Shown: positions 51,594 through 61,094, counted from the first letter of the stretch. The stretch is DNA of 64,000 nt from Streptomyces viridiviolaceus (GCF_014650995.1 NZ_BMWA01000006.1:1-64000); one strand, 5' to 3'. Made by a program: numbers and translations. Notes: a model not told the origin generated them from the sequence alone.

Positions 51594-52922
51594 TCAGCTG
51601 CCTCCCGTGTGCACCTGGAACGCGGCCCGGCGCACGGCCTTGGCCAGCGCCGGGTCGGGGTGCGCGGCGGCGAGCGCGACCAGGACCTGCACCGTGCGGG
51701 GGTGACCGACGGCCCGGACCTCGTCCAGCAGTGAGGGGACGGTCGGCTGCACCGCGGACTCCAGGTGCCGCACGAGCAGCGGGGCCTCGCCGTGGTCGGC
51801 GACGGCGGCGGCGGTGTCGACCCACAGCCACGTGGCCTCGCGCCGGGTGAGCACCTCGTGGGCGTCCTCCGGGTCGGCCCCGTCGTGCTCGGCCAGCCAC
51901 AGCAGGGCGTACGGCCGCAGCGTCGGCTCCTCCAGCACCGCGCGGACGTCGGGCTCGGCGGGGGCGCCGACGACGCGCAGCGCCTCGAAGGCGAGGCCGC
52001 GCAGCAGGGCGTCCTCGCCGCGGGCGGCGGCGAGCAGTTCGGTGACGGCGCTGCCGACGGGGCGGGCGGCGAGCCAGGCGCGGTACTCGGCGCGGGCCGC
52101 GTTCGGGCGGAGCTGGGCACAGCCGCGGAGCATGTCCTCGGCCGACTGCTCGATGTTCCCGGCGGGGCTCTGCGCGGCCACGCAGATCTGCTCCAGCTTC
52201 ACCCAGACCGCCCAGTTCCCGAGCGGGGTGAGCGTGGCCTGCCCGTCGCCGCAGGTGAGGGCGCCGACGGAGGCCAGTGCGTGCAACGCCCAGTCGAGGA
52301 GCGGGGCGAGCGCGGTGGTGTCGTCGGGCCGTGGCTGCTGGACGGGGTCCGGCTGGGGGCCGTAGGGGATCTCGCAGCGCTCGGTGCGCAGTTCCGTGAC
52401 CCGCTGCTGAAGGAGGTCGAGGAGCTGGGCCACGGGGACGGGTCCGGCGGACAGCTGGAGGAAGGAGAGCACCTGGGGCATGGCCGAGACGACCTCGGCG
52501 ACGGCGGCCGGTTCGTGGCCGGCGGGCTCCGGGTGGGCGAGCGACCAGGCGTCGAAGAGGGCGACCCAGCCGCGCAGTACGGCGCTGTCGTCGCGGTCCC
52601 AGGCGCGCAGCCGCCAGCCGGGCCGGGCGCTGCCGCCGTGCACCTCGACCAGTCCGGCGAGGCGGGCGGTGTCCCAGTCGGCGCGGACCCGGTCCGCGGT
52701 CAGGCCCAGGTCACGGGCGGCGCGTTCGGCGGTCGCGTCGGAGAGGGTGGCCTTGCCGTCGGCCGTCGCGCCGTCGCGGCCGGGGCCGAGGGCGGAGTCG
52801 GCCCAGCGGGCGACGCGGGCCGCGTCGGCCAGGCCGGAGCGTGCCATTCCGGCCAGTTCCGAGCGTGCCGGTGTGCCCTCCGGGGGGTGCGGCGCGGTGC
52901 GGCGCGGGCGCCGCTGGGTCAT
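51594..52922 (-). CDS. Conserved hypothetical soluble protein
   Basis: A 442-residue protein that I cannot assign to a named family. It is Ala/Leu-rich and helical, with HEAT-like stretches in the second half (LLRGLAFEALRVVGAPAEPD, TVQVLVALAAAHPDPALAKA) and a winged-helix-like part at about residues 65-110 (SDATAERAARDLGLTADRVR). No membrane segment or catalytic motif is visible. The ATG at 52922 is used; an alternative GTG near 52997 has an AAGACT box six bases upstream and would add about 25 residues. It converges on the VOC gene 14 bases away. Confidence 0.7.
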   Translation of the reverse strand: MTQRRPRRTAPHPPEGTPARSELAGMARSGLADAARVARWADSALGPGRDGATADGKATLSDATAERAARDLGLTADRVRADWDTARLAGLVEVHGGSARPGWRLRAWDRDDSAVLRGWVALFDAWSLAHPEPAGHEPAAVAEVVSAMPQVLSFLQLSAGPVPVAQLLDLLQQRVTELRTERCEIPYGPQPDPVQQPRPDDTTALAPLLDWALHALASVGALTCGDGQATLTPLGNWAVWVKLEQICVAAQSPAGNIEQSAEDMLRGCAQLRPNAARAEYRAWLAARPVGSAVTELLAAARGEDALLRGLAFEALRVVGAPAEPDVRAVLEEPTLRPYALLWLAEHDGADPEDAHEVLTRREATWLWVDTAAAVADHGEAPLLVRHLESAVQPTVPSLLDEVRAVGHPRTVQVLVALAAAHPDPALAKAVRRAAFQVHTGGS

Positions 52923-53159
52923 CGCTCTGGGGGCGGCGGCCAGGGGTCGCGGGCGGACGAGTCGAAGCCTGGAGTCGCGCGGGATACGGGACGTCACGGG
53001 TGCAGTCTTGCGGTTGACGGTCCGAAAACCCAAACGGAATGACACGAGCGGCGGTGGGGGCGGTGGACGTGGGGGCCCGGCAGGCTGTCCGGGCACGGGA
53101 ACTGGCCAGTCGTGCGGCCCGCAAACGGAACCGGAGGGCCGCGTGCTGGAGCCGGCGGG

Positions 53160-54284
53160 TCACACCAGCGGGGTCAGAAAGCGGCGCAACGTCTCCTGAT
53201 AGGTGTCGGGGTCGGCGTTCCACATGGCGGCGTGCGGAGCTCGCCGGACCGGATGGAGGGCGACGAGGAGGTCTTTCTCGGCGAGGCGGCGGGAGTACCG
53301 CCAGGGCGCCACCTCGTCGTCCGGGCCGTGGAAGATCAGGGTCGGAACCGTCGGGCGGTGGAGGTCGCCGGCGTCGGCGTCGCGGTCGGCGTGGAGCCCG
53401 GCGCGGCCCTGGGCGGCGCGGACGGCGAGCGGCAGGAGCGCGCCCGGTGTGCGCCGGGCGGCGGCCAGGGCGCGCAGGGTGGCCTCCCAGTCGAGGACCG
53501 GGGAGTCCAGGACGAGGCCCGCGATGCGGTTGCGCGCGTCCGAGAGCGCGGCGGTGCGCAGGGCCATGGTGGCTCCGGTGGACCAGCCGAGCAGCACGAC
53601 GTGCCGGGCGCCGTGGTCGAGGGCGTAGTGGACGGCCGCGTCCACGTCGCGCCACTCGGTCTCGCCGAAGTGCTGCAGGCCGTCCGGGGAGCGGGGGGCG
53701 CCGTGGTCGCCGCGGTAGGCCAGGGCGAGCACGGGGAGGTGCCGTCGGTGCAGGGGTGCCATGAGGTTCATGGCGTGTTCGCGGGTGGCGGCCAGGCCGT
53801 GCACGGCGATGATCCAGGTGGTGCGGGCACCGGGCAGGAACCAGGCCGGGAGGGGGCCCAGTTCGCCGGGGACCTCGACGTCGGCGTGGATCAGGCCGAG
53901 GGCGGTGCGGGGGTTGCCGACGTAGAGGTTCGGCGTGAACCACACCCGGTCGCCGGCGGCCAGGGTGCCGTGCGTGACGCTTTCGAGGCGTCGTACGACG
54001 GTGTCGGCGGGCTGCTCCGGGGCGCTCAGCACGGGGCCGACGATCGCGTGGGAGCCGTCGCCGGCGAGCCCGTACCGGCCGGGCCGCAGCGCGGCCAGGT
54101 CCCGGGTGAGGGTGATCTGCCCGGCGGCGGTGCCGTGCACGGTGAGCCGGGGTTCGGTGGGCAGGGGCCGGCCGGGGGACGCCTTGAGCGCGGCGTCGCC
54201 GGCGAGCCGGCCGGCGGCGACGCTCGCAGCGCCGGCTGCCAGGGCTGCGCCGACGGCGGCGGCCGTTGCTGTGACAGTGCGCAT
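53160..54284 (-). CDS. Alpha/beta hydrolase
   Basis: A 374-residue protein. Residues 1-30 are hydrophobic and Ala-rich (VTATAAAVGAALAAGAASVA), a signal peptide or anchor. The hydrolase fold has the nucleophile serine in VVLLGWSTGATMAL at about 240, the aspartate in LIFHGPDDEVAPW at about 325 and the histidine in VRRAPHAAMW at about 350. An HG motif is in WIIAVHGLAATREHAMN. Likely an exported or membrane-anchored esterase or lipase-like enzyme; substrate unknown. The minisatellite at 54461 begins 177 bases upstream of its start. Confidence 0.85.
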   Translation of the reverse strand: MRTVTATAAAVGAALAAGAASVAAGRLAGDAALKASPGRPLPTEPRLTVHGTAAGQITLTRDLAALRPGRYGLAGDGSHAIVGPVLSAPEQPADTVVRRLESVTHGTLAAGDRVWFTPNLYVGNPRTALGLIHADVEVPGELGPLPAWFLPGARTTWIIAVHGLAATREHAMNLMAPLHRRHLPVLALAYRGDHGAPRSPDGLQHFGETEWRDVDAAVHYALDHGARHVVLLGWSTGATMALRTAALSDARNRIAGLVLDSPVLDWEATLRALAAARRTPGALLPLAVRAAQGRAGLHADRDADAGDLHRPTVPTLIFHGPDDEVAPWRYSRRLAEKDLLVALHPVRRAPHAAMWNADPDTYQETLRRFLTPLV

Positions 54285-54460
54285 GGGGCCAGTGTCCTGG
54301 TCCGGTGCGGGCGCGGCCAGTGGGCGGCGGCCGCGGGTGACACCGGCCGCGCCGGTTCCCCCTCGGCCGGGCGGCCAGGGGGGCGACCGGCGGAAGGGAA
54401 ACCGGCCTGTCACCGGACCCGTGGGGCGCAGGCGGCACGCTCACGTCGGCCGGACGGACG

Positions 54461-54830
54461 TCCAGGGCCCGACGGACGCGTCGACGGCCCACCGGGCGGG
54501 CCACCAACGACACCCACCGGACGGAAACCGACCCTCGCCCGGGACGTCCTGCGCAGAAAGCACCCCCACAACGGTCCAGGCGCAGGCCCAGGGACCCGAC
54601 GGAAGCGTCGACGGCCCACCGGACCGAAACCGACCCTCGCCCCGGCCCGTCCCCGCGCAGACAGCACCCCCAACGGTCCAGCAGCAGGCCCAGGGACCCG
54701 ACGGAAGCGTCGACGGCCCACCGGGCGGCCACCAACGACACCCACCGGACGGCAACCGGCTCTCACCGATGCCCTCCACTGAGGTCCGATGGCAGGTCCA
54801 GGGCCCGGCGGGCGCGTGGACGGTCGGCCG
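54461..54830. repeat. Degenerate ~102-bp tandem repeat array
   Basis: Blocks of the form GGTCCAG...CAGGCCCAGGGACCCGACGGAAGCGTCGACGG (each core cut short here) recur at 54461, 54573 and 54675, the last two exactly 102 bp apart, with a decayed fourth copy near 54789. Sub-blocks such as CCACCAACGACACCCACCGG and GAAACCGACCCTCGCCC also recur. No recognisable gene crosses it; apparent long minus-strand frames here are compositional. Confidence 0.85.
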
Positions 54831-54913
54831 GGTGGGCGGGAACAGCGGTAGTCCCCGGGAACCGGGCTCGTGCCGCCGCGGTCGGTGCACCGTCGGCGAC
54901 GGTACCGCCGGGG
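54831..54913. other. Gap between repeat array and aldolase gene
   Basis: No gene or clear signal is seen between the end of the repeat array and the aldolase stop codon; together with 54285-54460 it completes a gene-free stretch of about 630 bases. Confidence 0.4.
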
Positions 54914-55585
54914 TCAGCCCGGTTGTCCGTAGCCGCGCAGGCGCTCCGTGACCTCTGCCAGTTGTCCCTCCGTCAGCAGGGACGGTGTCAGGCCGGGGAC
55001 CGAGGAGGCCGTCAGCCACAGGCGGCACATCCACTCCAGCTGGGCGGTGCGGTCCAGGGCCTGGTCGAGGGAGGCGCCGTAGGTGAGGGTGCCGTGGTTC
55101 TGCAGGAGGCAGCCGGAGCGGCCGGCGAGGGCCTGGAGCATGTTCTCGGCCAACTCGTCGCTGCCGTATGCGGCATAAGGGGCAACCCGGACAGGTCCAC
55201 CGAGCGCGGCGGCCATGTAGTGGACCAGCGGGAGTTCGCGGACGAGCGTCGAGACGGCGGTCGCGTGCACGGCGTGGGTGTGGACGACGGCGCGGGCGTC
55301 CGTGGTCCGGTGGACGGCGAGGTGCATGGGCAGCTCGCTGGTCGGGACCAGCGTGCCGAGCACCTGCCGGCCGTCGAGGTCCACTCCGGTCACGTCCTGC
55401 GGGGTCAGCCGGTCGTAGGGCACGCCCGACGGGGTGACCAGCACCGTGTCCCCGACGCGCACCGAGACGTTGCCGGAGGTGCCGACCACCAGCCCGTCGG
55501 ACACCGTGCGCCGGGCCGTCGCCACGAGCGCCTCCCAGGCACACGCCTCCTCGTCGCGCACACGCCTCCCCCGCGGCTCCTCCAC
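54914..55585 (-). CDS. Class II aldolase/adducin family protein
   Basis: A 223-residue zinc-dependent aldolase-like protein. The family opening GLVVGTSGNVSVRVGDTVLVTPSGVPY (cut) is at about residue 32, the zinc histidines are in VVHTHAVHATAVS at about 100, and LLQNHGTLTYG carries another at about 170. Relatives include L-fuculose-phosphate aldolase and methylthioribulose-phosphate dehydratase; sugar-pathway genes are absent nearby, so the substrate is open. The GTG at 55585 follows AAAGGAGGG. Confidence 0.87.
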   Translation of the reverse strand: MEEPRGRRVRDEEACAWEALVATARRTVSDGLVVGTSGNVSVRVGDTVLVTPSGVPYDRLTPQDVTGVDLDGRQVLGTLVPTSELPMHLAVHRTTDARAVVHTHAVHATAVSTLVRELPLVHYMAAALGGPVRVAPYAAYGSDELAENMLQALAGRSGCLLQNHGTLTYGASLDQALDRTAQLEWMCRLWLTASSVPGLTPSLLTEGQLAEVTERLRGYGQPG

Positions 55586-55855
55586 GGGCCCTCCTTTCTC
55601 CCGGGCGCCCCGCGCGCCCCTGCCGTCCCGGCATCGGCCGGCCGTGCGGCGATCCTGCCAGCCACGGCCCGGCGGCGCCGCCGGGCGGACGCACTGTAGG
55701 CCGGAAGCCCGAATTCCGGCAGGGGCCATATCGCCGCAAGTCACCCGTAGCCGCCCCTTGGCCGGAGATCGATGAGCGTTCAAGGATCTTCCGATACGCT
55801 CTGGCTGGTTTTGTCATGCACGTTGCCATTTCGGGGGATCATTTCGGGGGAAAGC

Positions 55856-56611
55856 ATGGCTCGTGATCACACACCGTCCCGCCGCCGCGGCCGCCTCCTC
55901 GCCGCCCTGACGGCGGCACTCGCGCTCGGGGGGACGGCGCTCGCCGAGGCACCCGCCGCCTCGGCGGCGGGCGGGCGGCCCAAGGGGCACGACGTCTCGT
56001 CCCACCAGAAGAACGTCGACTTCCGCCGCGCGAAGGCCCGGGGCGCGACGTTCGTCTACGTCAAGGCCACCGAGTCCCACACCTACCGCAACCCGTACTT
56101 CGGCCGGCAGCACACCGACTCCCGCGCGGCGGGACTGATCCGCGGCGCCTACCACTTCGCGCTGCCGGACAAGTCGTCGGGCAGGACGCAGGCCCGCTAC
56201 TTCGTCCGCAACGGCGGCGGCTGGACCGCGGACGGCCGGACGCTGCCGCCCGCGCTCGACATCGAGTACAACCCGTACGACAAGAAGCGGAAGTGCTACG
56301 GCCTGAGCAGCGCGGGCATGGTCGGCTGGATACGGTCGTTCAGCGACGAGGTGAAGCGGCTCGTCGGCCGCCGCCCGGTCATCTACACGACCACGCACTG
56401 GTGGAACACCTGCACCGGTGGCAGCCGCGCCTTCGCCGCGGACCACGCCCTGTGGATAGCCCGTTACGACGCGTCCGCCCCGGGGAAGCTGCCGGCCGGA
56501 TGGACGGCCTGGACGTTCTGGCAGTACGACAACGCTGGCACCCTGCCGGGTGACCAGAATCTCTTCAACGGGTCGCCGGACCGGCTGCGGAGGTTCGCCC
56601 GGGGGGCCTGA
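55856..56611 (+). CDS. Secreted GH25 lysozyme (N-acetylmuramidase)
   Basis: A 251-residue exported enzyme. Residues 1-40 are a signal peptide with an RR pair (TPSRRRGRLLAALTAALALG), so Tat export is possible. The GH25 domain begins KGHDVSSHQKNVDFRRAK, with the catalytic Asp-Glu in PALDIEYNPYD at about residue 140, VIYTTTHWWN and AWTFWQYDNAGTLPG. It cleaves between N-acetylmuramic acid and N-acetylglucosamine in peptidoglycan. The ATG at 55856 follows GGGGGAAAGC; no further domain is attached. Confidence 0.92.
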   Translation: MARDHTPSRRRGRLLAALTAALALGGTALAEAPAASAAGGRPKGHDVSSHQKNVDFRRAKARGATFVYVKATESHTYRNPYFGRQHTDSRAAGLIRGAYHFALPDKSSGRTQARYFVRNGGGWTADGRTLPPALDIEYNPYDKKRKCYGLSSAGMVGWIRSFSDEVKRLVGRRPVIYTTTHWWNTCTGGSRAFAADHALWIARYDASAPGKLPAGWTAWTFWQYDNAGTLPGDQNLFNGSPDRLRRFARGA

Positions 56612-56708
56612 ACCCGCCCCGGAGGCCGGAACACGGGGCGCCGCACGGCAGCGAGCGGGTCATGCGGGGGCGGCAGCCCCGCTTCCGGTCACCACCAAGT
56701 CCATCCCA

Positions 56709-56741
56709 GTTCATCTTCCGTTCACCCGGGTTACCTACGTT
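56709..56741 (+). promoter_or_regulatory. PHO box (PhoP binding site)
   Basis: Three consecutive 11-bp direct-repeat units, GTTCATCTTCC, GTTCACCCGGG and TTACCTACGTT, lie 37 bases before the pit start codon. GTTCACC units of 11 bp are the Streptomyces PhoP consensus, so the transporter is probably phosphate-regulated. Confidence 0.8.
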
Positions 56742-56777
56742 CGTCCAGCCAATGACCTCGAACGATTGCCTGGGTAA

Positions 56778-58031
56778 ATGGAAAGCTTCTCGCTGATCCT
56801 CGCGATTGTGGTGGTAACCGCACTCGCGTTCGATTTCACGAACGGTTTCCACGACACCGCGAACGCGATGGCAACGACCATTTCGACCGGTGCGCTCAAG
56901 CCCAAGGTGGCGGTGGCGATGTCCGCCGTCCTGAACCTTGTCGGCGCCTTCCTCTCGGTGGAGGTCGCCAACACGATCTCCAAGGGTCTCGTCGACGAGA
57001 CCGGTATCCGTCCCGAGGTCATCTTCGCCGCCCTGGTCGGCGCGATCCTCTGGAACCTGCTGACCTGGCTGGTCGGCCTGCCGTCCAGCTCCTCGCACGC
57101 CCTCATGGGCGGTCTGATCGGTGCCGCGGTCGCCTCCGCGGGCATCGGCGCGGTCCACGGCGACGTGCTGGTCACCAAGGTGCTCCTCCCGGCGATCGCC
57201 GCCCCCCTCGTCGCGGGCGTCGCGGCGATGCTCGCCTCCCGGCTGACGTACACGCTCGGCCGCAAGGCCGACGGCAAGGCCGCCGCGAAGGGCTACCGCG
57301 CCGGGCAGATCGCCTCCGCCGGCCTGGTCTCGCTGGCCCACGGCACCAACGACGCCCAGAAGACGATGGGCATCATCACCCTGGCCCTGGTCGCCGGCGG
57401 CGCCCTCGCCCCCGACTCCGACCCGCCCCTGTGGGTCATCCTCTCCGCGGGCCTCGCCATCGCGCTCGGCACCTACCTCGGCGGCTGGCGCATCATCCGC
57501 ACCATGGGCAAGGGCCTGACCGACCTCCAGCCGCAGCAGGGCTTCGCCGCCCAGACCAGCGCCGCCACGGTCATCCTGGCCTCCTCCCACCTCGGTTTCT
57601 CCCTCTCCACCACCCACTCGGTCTCCGGCGCGGTGATGGGCGCGGGCCTCGGCCGCAAGGGCGGCGTGGTCCGCTGGTCCACGGCCACCCGGATGTTCGT
57701 CGCCTGGGGTCTGACCCTGCCGGCCGCGGCCCTGGTCGCCGCGCTCGCCGAGTGGGTCTGCGGCTTCGGCGACTGGGGCACGGCGCTCGTGGCGGTCTTC
57801 CTGGTCGCCTCCAGCGCCGCGATCTGGAAGATCTCCCGCCGCGAGGTCGTCGACCACACCAACGTCAACGGCGACGACGCGCCTGAGACGGAGCAGGCCG
57901 GCGTGGTCACCACCGCGATCGCCGCCGTGACCCCGCCCCCGACGGGCGCGGCCGAGGAACTGACGGCCACCATCCCGGCCCAGGCCACCGCACCCGACTC
58001 CAAGGCCCCGTCGGCCGCCACCACCGTCTGA
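56778..58031 (+). CDS. pit: Low-affinity inorganic phosphate transporter (Pit family)
   Basis: A 417-residue PiT-family phosphate carrier with about ten membrane segments. The two inverted family signatures are visible: FDFTNGFHDTANAMATTIST (residues about 16-36, cut) and LVSLAHGTNDAQKTMGIITL. These carriers move phosphate or metal-phosphate with protons or sodium. The C-terminal 60 residues are Ala/Thr-rich and cytosolic. A PHO box upstream implies PhoP control. It is followed by a small membrane gene 34 bases on, ended by a strong terminator. Confidence 0.93.
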   Translation: MESFSLILAIVVVTALAFDFTNGFHDTANAMATTISTGALKPKVAVAMSAVLNLVGAFLSVEVANTISKGLVDETGIRPEVIFAALVGAILWNLLTWLVGLPSSSSHALMGGLIGAAVASAGIGAVHGDVLVTKVLLPAIAAPLVAGVAAMLASRLTYTLGRKADGKAAAKGYRAGQIASAGLVSLAHGTNDAQKTMGIITLALVAGGALAPDSDPPLWVILSAGLAIALGTYLGGWRIIRTMGKGLTDLQPQQGFAAQTSAATVILASSHLGFSLSTTHSVSGAVMGAGLGRKGGVVRWSTATRMFVAWGLTLPAAALVAALAEWVCGFGDWGTALVAVFLVASSAAIWKISRREVVDHTNVNGDDAPETEQAGVVTTAIAAVTPPPTGAAEELTATIPAQATAPDSKAPSAATTV

Positions 58032-58065
58032 GCCCGCGCCCCGGGTACGAAGGAAGAGAACCAGC

Positions 58066-58287
58066 ATGAAGATCGACTGGGCAGCCCTCGGCTCCGTCTT
58101 CGGGGTCAGCCTCGTGGTCACCGTCGGCCTGGTGGCCCTGTTCACGCTCGGCGTCGCCGGCCTCTCCCGCCAGGAGCGGGCCGCCGCCCAGGGCGGCTCC
58201 GCGACGCTCGCGGTCACCGGCGCGTACGCGTGCTTCGCGGCCTGCACGGCGGCGGTGGCGTACGGGATCTACCTGATCGTCGCCTGA
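58066..58287 (+). CDS. Small membrane protein downstream of pit
   Basis: A 73-residue protein with two membrane helices (FGVSLVVTVGLVALFTLGVA and ATLAVTGAYACFAACTAAVA, cut) and a short RQERAAAQGG loop. It has no named family that I recognise, but follows pit closely in this lineage and probably belongs to the same transcript. It may assist the transporter. The ATG follows GAAGGAAGAGAACCAGC. Confidence 0.78.
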   Translation: MKIDWAALGSVFGVSLVVTVGLVALFTLGVAGLSRQERAAAQGGSATLAVTGAYACFAACTAAVAYGIYLIVA

Positions 58288-58308
58288 CCGGACGGCACTT
58301 GGGCACCG

Positions 58309-58350
58309 AGCGGGGTGCGGGACGGACCACCGTCCCGCACCCCGCTTCTC
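58309..58350 (+). terminator. Terminator of the pit operon
   Basis: AGCGGGGTGCGGGACGG (58309-58325) and its complement (58330-58346) form a perfect 17-bp stem with a 4-base loop, followed by TCTCT. Confidence 0.9.
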
Positions 58351-58399
58351 TGTGGGCCTGCGCACACTCCCCCGATGCAGGTCAACGGCAAGTTGACGG

Positions 58400-58535
58400 G
58401 TGTTCGCGGGCCATGGTGGACTTCCGGAGCCATGTACGGCGGCAGGAGAGGAAGCCCGGTGCGAATCCGGCGCGGTCCCGCCACTGTGACCGGGGGTCAG
58501 CCCCCGGGAGCCAGGAACTCTCACCGCCGGTCTCG
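58400..58535 (+). promoter_or_regulatory. Cobalamin (adenosylcobalamin) riboswitch
   Basis: The segment GGAAGCCCGGTGCGAATCC, followed by GGCGCGGTCCCGCCACTGTG, matches the conserved core of cobalamin riboswitches, and the B12-box region AGCCAGGAACTCT follows at 58509-58521. CGGCGG (58437-58442) can pair with CCGCCG (58524-58529) to close the core. It lies about 110 bases before cobD and should repress the cobD-cobQ-cobN operon when cobalamin is plentiful. Confidence 0.93.
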
Positions 58536-58576
58536 TCGAACCAGGGCGTGGACACCCTGAGTGAGGACATAACGCG

Positions 58577-58636
58577 ATGCTCGGCTGCCGATCGACGTTC
58601 AGTGCCAGGTCCTTCCCTGACCGCGTGACCGGCTGA
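58577..58636 (+). CDS. Possible 19-codon ORF between riboswitch and cobD
   Basis: An ATG at 58577 opens a 19-codon frame ([19 protein letters not shown]) whose TGA ends five bases before cobD. GTGAGG lies upstream. It may be a leader peptide, a coupling ORF, or chance. Confidence 0.2.
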   Translation: MLGCRSTFSARSFPDRVTG

Positions 58637-58641
58637 GCTCC

Positions 58642-59589
58642 ATGCGTGCCGAACGCGTCTTCGCGTACGGCGCCGCCGCCGGCCTCCTCGGCGACCTCCT
58701 CCTCGGCGATCCGCGCCGCGGACACCCGGTCGCCGCGTTCGGCCGTGCCGCCGGTGCCGTGGAACGAGTGCTGTGGCGCGACCACCGGGGCTGGGGCGCG
58801 CTGCACACCGCCGTGTGCGCCGGAGGCGCCGTCGCCCTCGGGGCCGCCGCCGCCCGGGCCGTACGCCCCTCCCCCGCCGCCTCCGTCGCGCTGACCGCCG
58901 CCGCCACCTGGGCCGTCGTCGGCGGGACCTCGCTCGCCCGCGAGGCCCGTGCCGTCGGCCGGGCGCTCCAGGCCGGGGACGTCGGGGCGGCCCGGGAACG
59001 GCTGCCGCACCTGTGCGGGCGGGACCCGCAGGCGCTGGACGCCGACGGCATCGCCCGGGCGGTCGTGGAGTCCGTCGCCGAGAACACCTCCGACGCGGTC
59101 GTGGGCGCCCTGGTGTGGGGTGCCGTGGGCGGTGTGCCCGGGCTGCTCGGCTTCCGTGCCGTGAACACCCTGGACGCCATGGTCGGCCACAAGTCGCCCC
59201 GCCACCGGCGCTACGGCTGGGCCTCCGCCCGCCTCGACGACCTGGCGGGCTGGCCGGGCGCGCGGCTCACCGCCGTCCTGGCGGCGGCGGCCGGAGACAA
59301 CCCCCGGGGTGCCGTACGGGCCTGGCGGGCGGACGCCGCGAAGCACCCGAGCCCCAACGCCGGTCCCGTGGAGGCGTCGTTCGCGGGTGCCCTGGGCGTC
59401 CGGCTCGGCGGCACGCTCTCCTACGGCGGGCGCGTCGAACACCGGCCCGTGCTGGGCGGGGCGGCGGGACGCGCCGTCCGGGTCGACGACATCGACCGGG
59501 CGGTACGGCTCTCGCGGCGCGTGAGCTGGCTCGCGCTCGGCGTGTGCGCGGGCGCACGGCTGCTGTGGAAGAGAGGACGTACGTCATGA
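58642..59589 (+). CDS. cobD: Adenosylcobinamide-phosphate synthase (CbiB/CobD)
   Basis: A 315-residue integral membrane enzyme that attaches the aminopropanol arm to cobyric acid in cobalamin synthesis. Family markers are [21 protein letters not shown] at the start (cut), [20 protein letters not shown] at about 145, [22 protein letters not shown] (cut) at about 172 and [21 protein letters not shown] at about 235. Actinobacteria call this gene cobD, enterobacteria cbiB. It is the first gene after the cobalamin riboswitch and overlaps cobQ by four bases. Confidence 0.93.
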   Translation: MRAERVFAYGAAAGLLGDLLLGDPRRGHPVAAFGRAAGAVERVLWRDHRGWGALHTAVCAGGAVALGAAAARAVRPSPAASVALTAAATWAVVGGTSLAREARAVGRALQAGDVGAARERLPHLCGRDPQALDADGIARAVVESVAENTSDAVVGALVWGAVGGVPGLLGFRAVNTLDAMVGHKSPRHRRYGWASARLDDLAGWPGARLTAVLAAAAGDNPRGAVRAWRADAAKHPSPNAGPVEASFAGALGVRLGGTLSYGGRVEHRPVLGGAAGRAVRVDDIDRAVRLSRRVSWLALGVCAGARLLWKRGRTS

Positions 59590-61090
59590 ACGGTGGTCTC
59601 CTCGTCGCCGGCACCACCTCCGACGCCGGCAAGAGCGTCGTCACCGCCGGGATCTGCCGGTGGCTGGTGCGACAGGGCGTCAAGGTGGCGCCCTTCAAGG
59701 CGCAGAACATGTCCCTGAACTCCTTCGTGACCCGCGAGGGCGCCGAGATCGGGCGGGCACAGGCCATGCAGGCACAGGCGTGCCGGGTCGAGCCGACCGC
59801 GCTGATGAACCCGGTGCTGCTCAAGCCGGGCGGCGAGCAGAGCAGCCAGGTGGTGCTGCTCGGCAAGCCGGTGGGCGAGCTGAGCGCGCGCGGGTACCAC
59901 GGCGGGCGGCAGCAGAAGCTGCTCGGGACGGTGCTCGACTGCCTGGCCGAACTGCGGGGCACGTATGACGCGGTGATCTGCGAGGGCGCGGGCAGTCCGG
60001 CCGAGATCAACCTGCGCCGGACCGACATCGTGAACATGGGGATCGCCCGGGGCGCCGGGCTCCCCGTCCTGGTCGTCGGCGACATCGACCGCGGGGGCGT
60101 GTTCGCCTCCTTCTTCGGGACGGTGGCGCTGCTGTCGCCCGAGGACCAGGCGCTGGTCGCGGGCTTCCTGGTCAACAAGTTCCGGGGGGACGTCTCGCTG
60201 CTGGAGCCCGGGCTCGACATGCTGCACGGCCTGACCGGGCGGCGGACGTACGGCGTCCTGCCGTTCCGCAACGGCCTCGGCATCGACGAGGAGGACGGGC
60301 TGCGGGTGTCGCTGCGCGGCGCGGTGCGGGAGTCGGCCGTCGCGGCGCCCGTCGGCGAGGACGTGCTCCGCGTCGCCGTCTGCGCGGTCCCGCTGATGTC
60401 CAACTTCACGGACGTGGACGCGCTGGCCGCCGAGCCGGGTGTCGTCGTGCGGTTCGTGGACCGGCCGGAGGAGCTGGCGGACGCGGATCTCGTGGTGGTG
60501 CCCGGCACGCGCGGAACAGTCCGGGCGCTGGAGTGGCTGCGGGAGCGCGGGCTCGCCGACGCACTCGTGCGCAGGGCCCGGGAGGGCCGTCCCGTGCTCG
60601 GTGTCTGCGGCGGTTTCCAGTTGCTCGGCGAGCACATCGAGGACGACGTCGAGAGCCGCCGCGGGCACGTCGACGGGCTCGGCGTCCTGCCCGTGCGCGT
60701 GCGGTTCGCCCGCGACAAGACCCTCACGCGGCCGGTGGGCGAGGCGCTCGGCGAGCGGGTCGAGGGCTACGAGATCCACCACGGGGTCGCCGAGGTGACC
60801 GGAGGGGAAGCCTTCCTCGACGGCTGCCGGGTCGGCCACACCTGGGGGACGCACTGGCACGGTTCGCTGGAGTCGGACGGCTTCCGGCGGGCCTTCCTGC
60901 GCGAGGTGGCCGCCGCCGCGGGCCGCCGCTTCGTACCGGCCCCCGACACCTCCTTCGCCGCGCTGCGCGAGGAGCAGCTCGACCGGCTCGGCGACCTGAT
61001 CGAACAGCACGCGGACACGGACGCGCTGTGGCGGCTCATCGAGTCCGGCGCGCCGCAAGGACTGCCCTTCATTCCACCGGGAGCGCCCGC

Positions 61091-61094
<4 letters not shown>
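59586..61094 (+). CDS. cobQ: Cobyric acid synthase
   Basis: A 502-residue amidotransferase that amidates adenosylcobyrinic acid a,c-diamide to cobyric acid, using ATP and glutamine. The N-terminal ATP-binding domain has [31 protein letters not shown] and [16 protein letters not shown]. The C-terminal glutaminase domain has [15 protein letters not shown] with the nucleophile cysteine at about 340, then GYEIHHG and [15 protein letters not shown]. It overlaps both neighbours by ATGA, so the three cob genes are translationally coupled. Confidence 0.95.

Noticed and set aside
52711..54741. 676-codon minus-strand frame through the hydrolase and the repeat array
   Set aside because: It overlaps the hydrolase in another frame; the repeated RWAVDASVGSLGL segments come from the DNA repeat and have no start signal.
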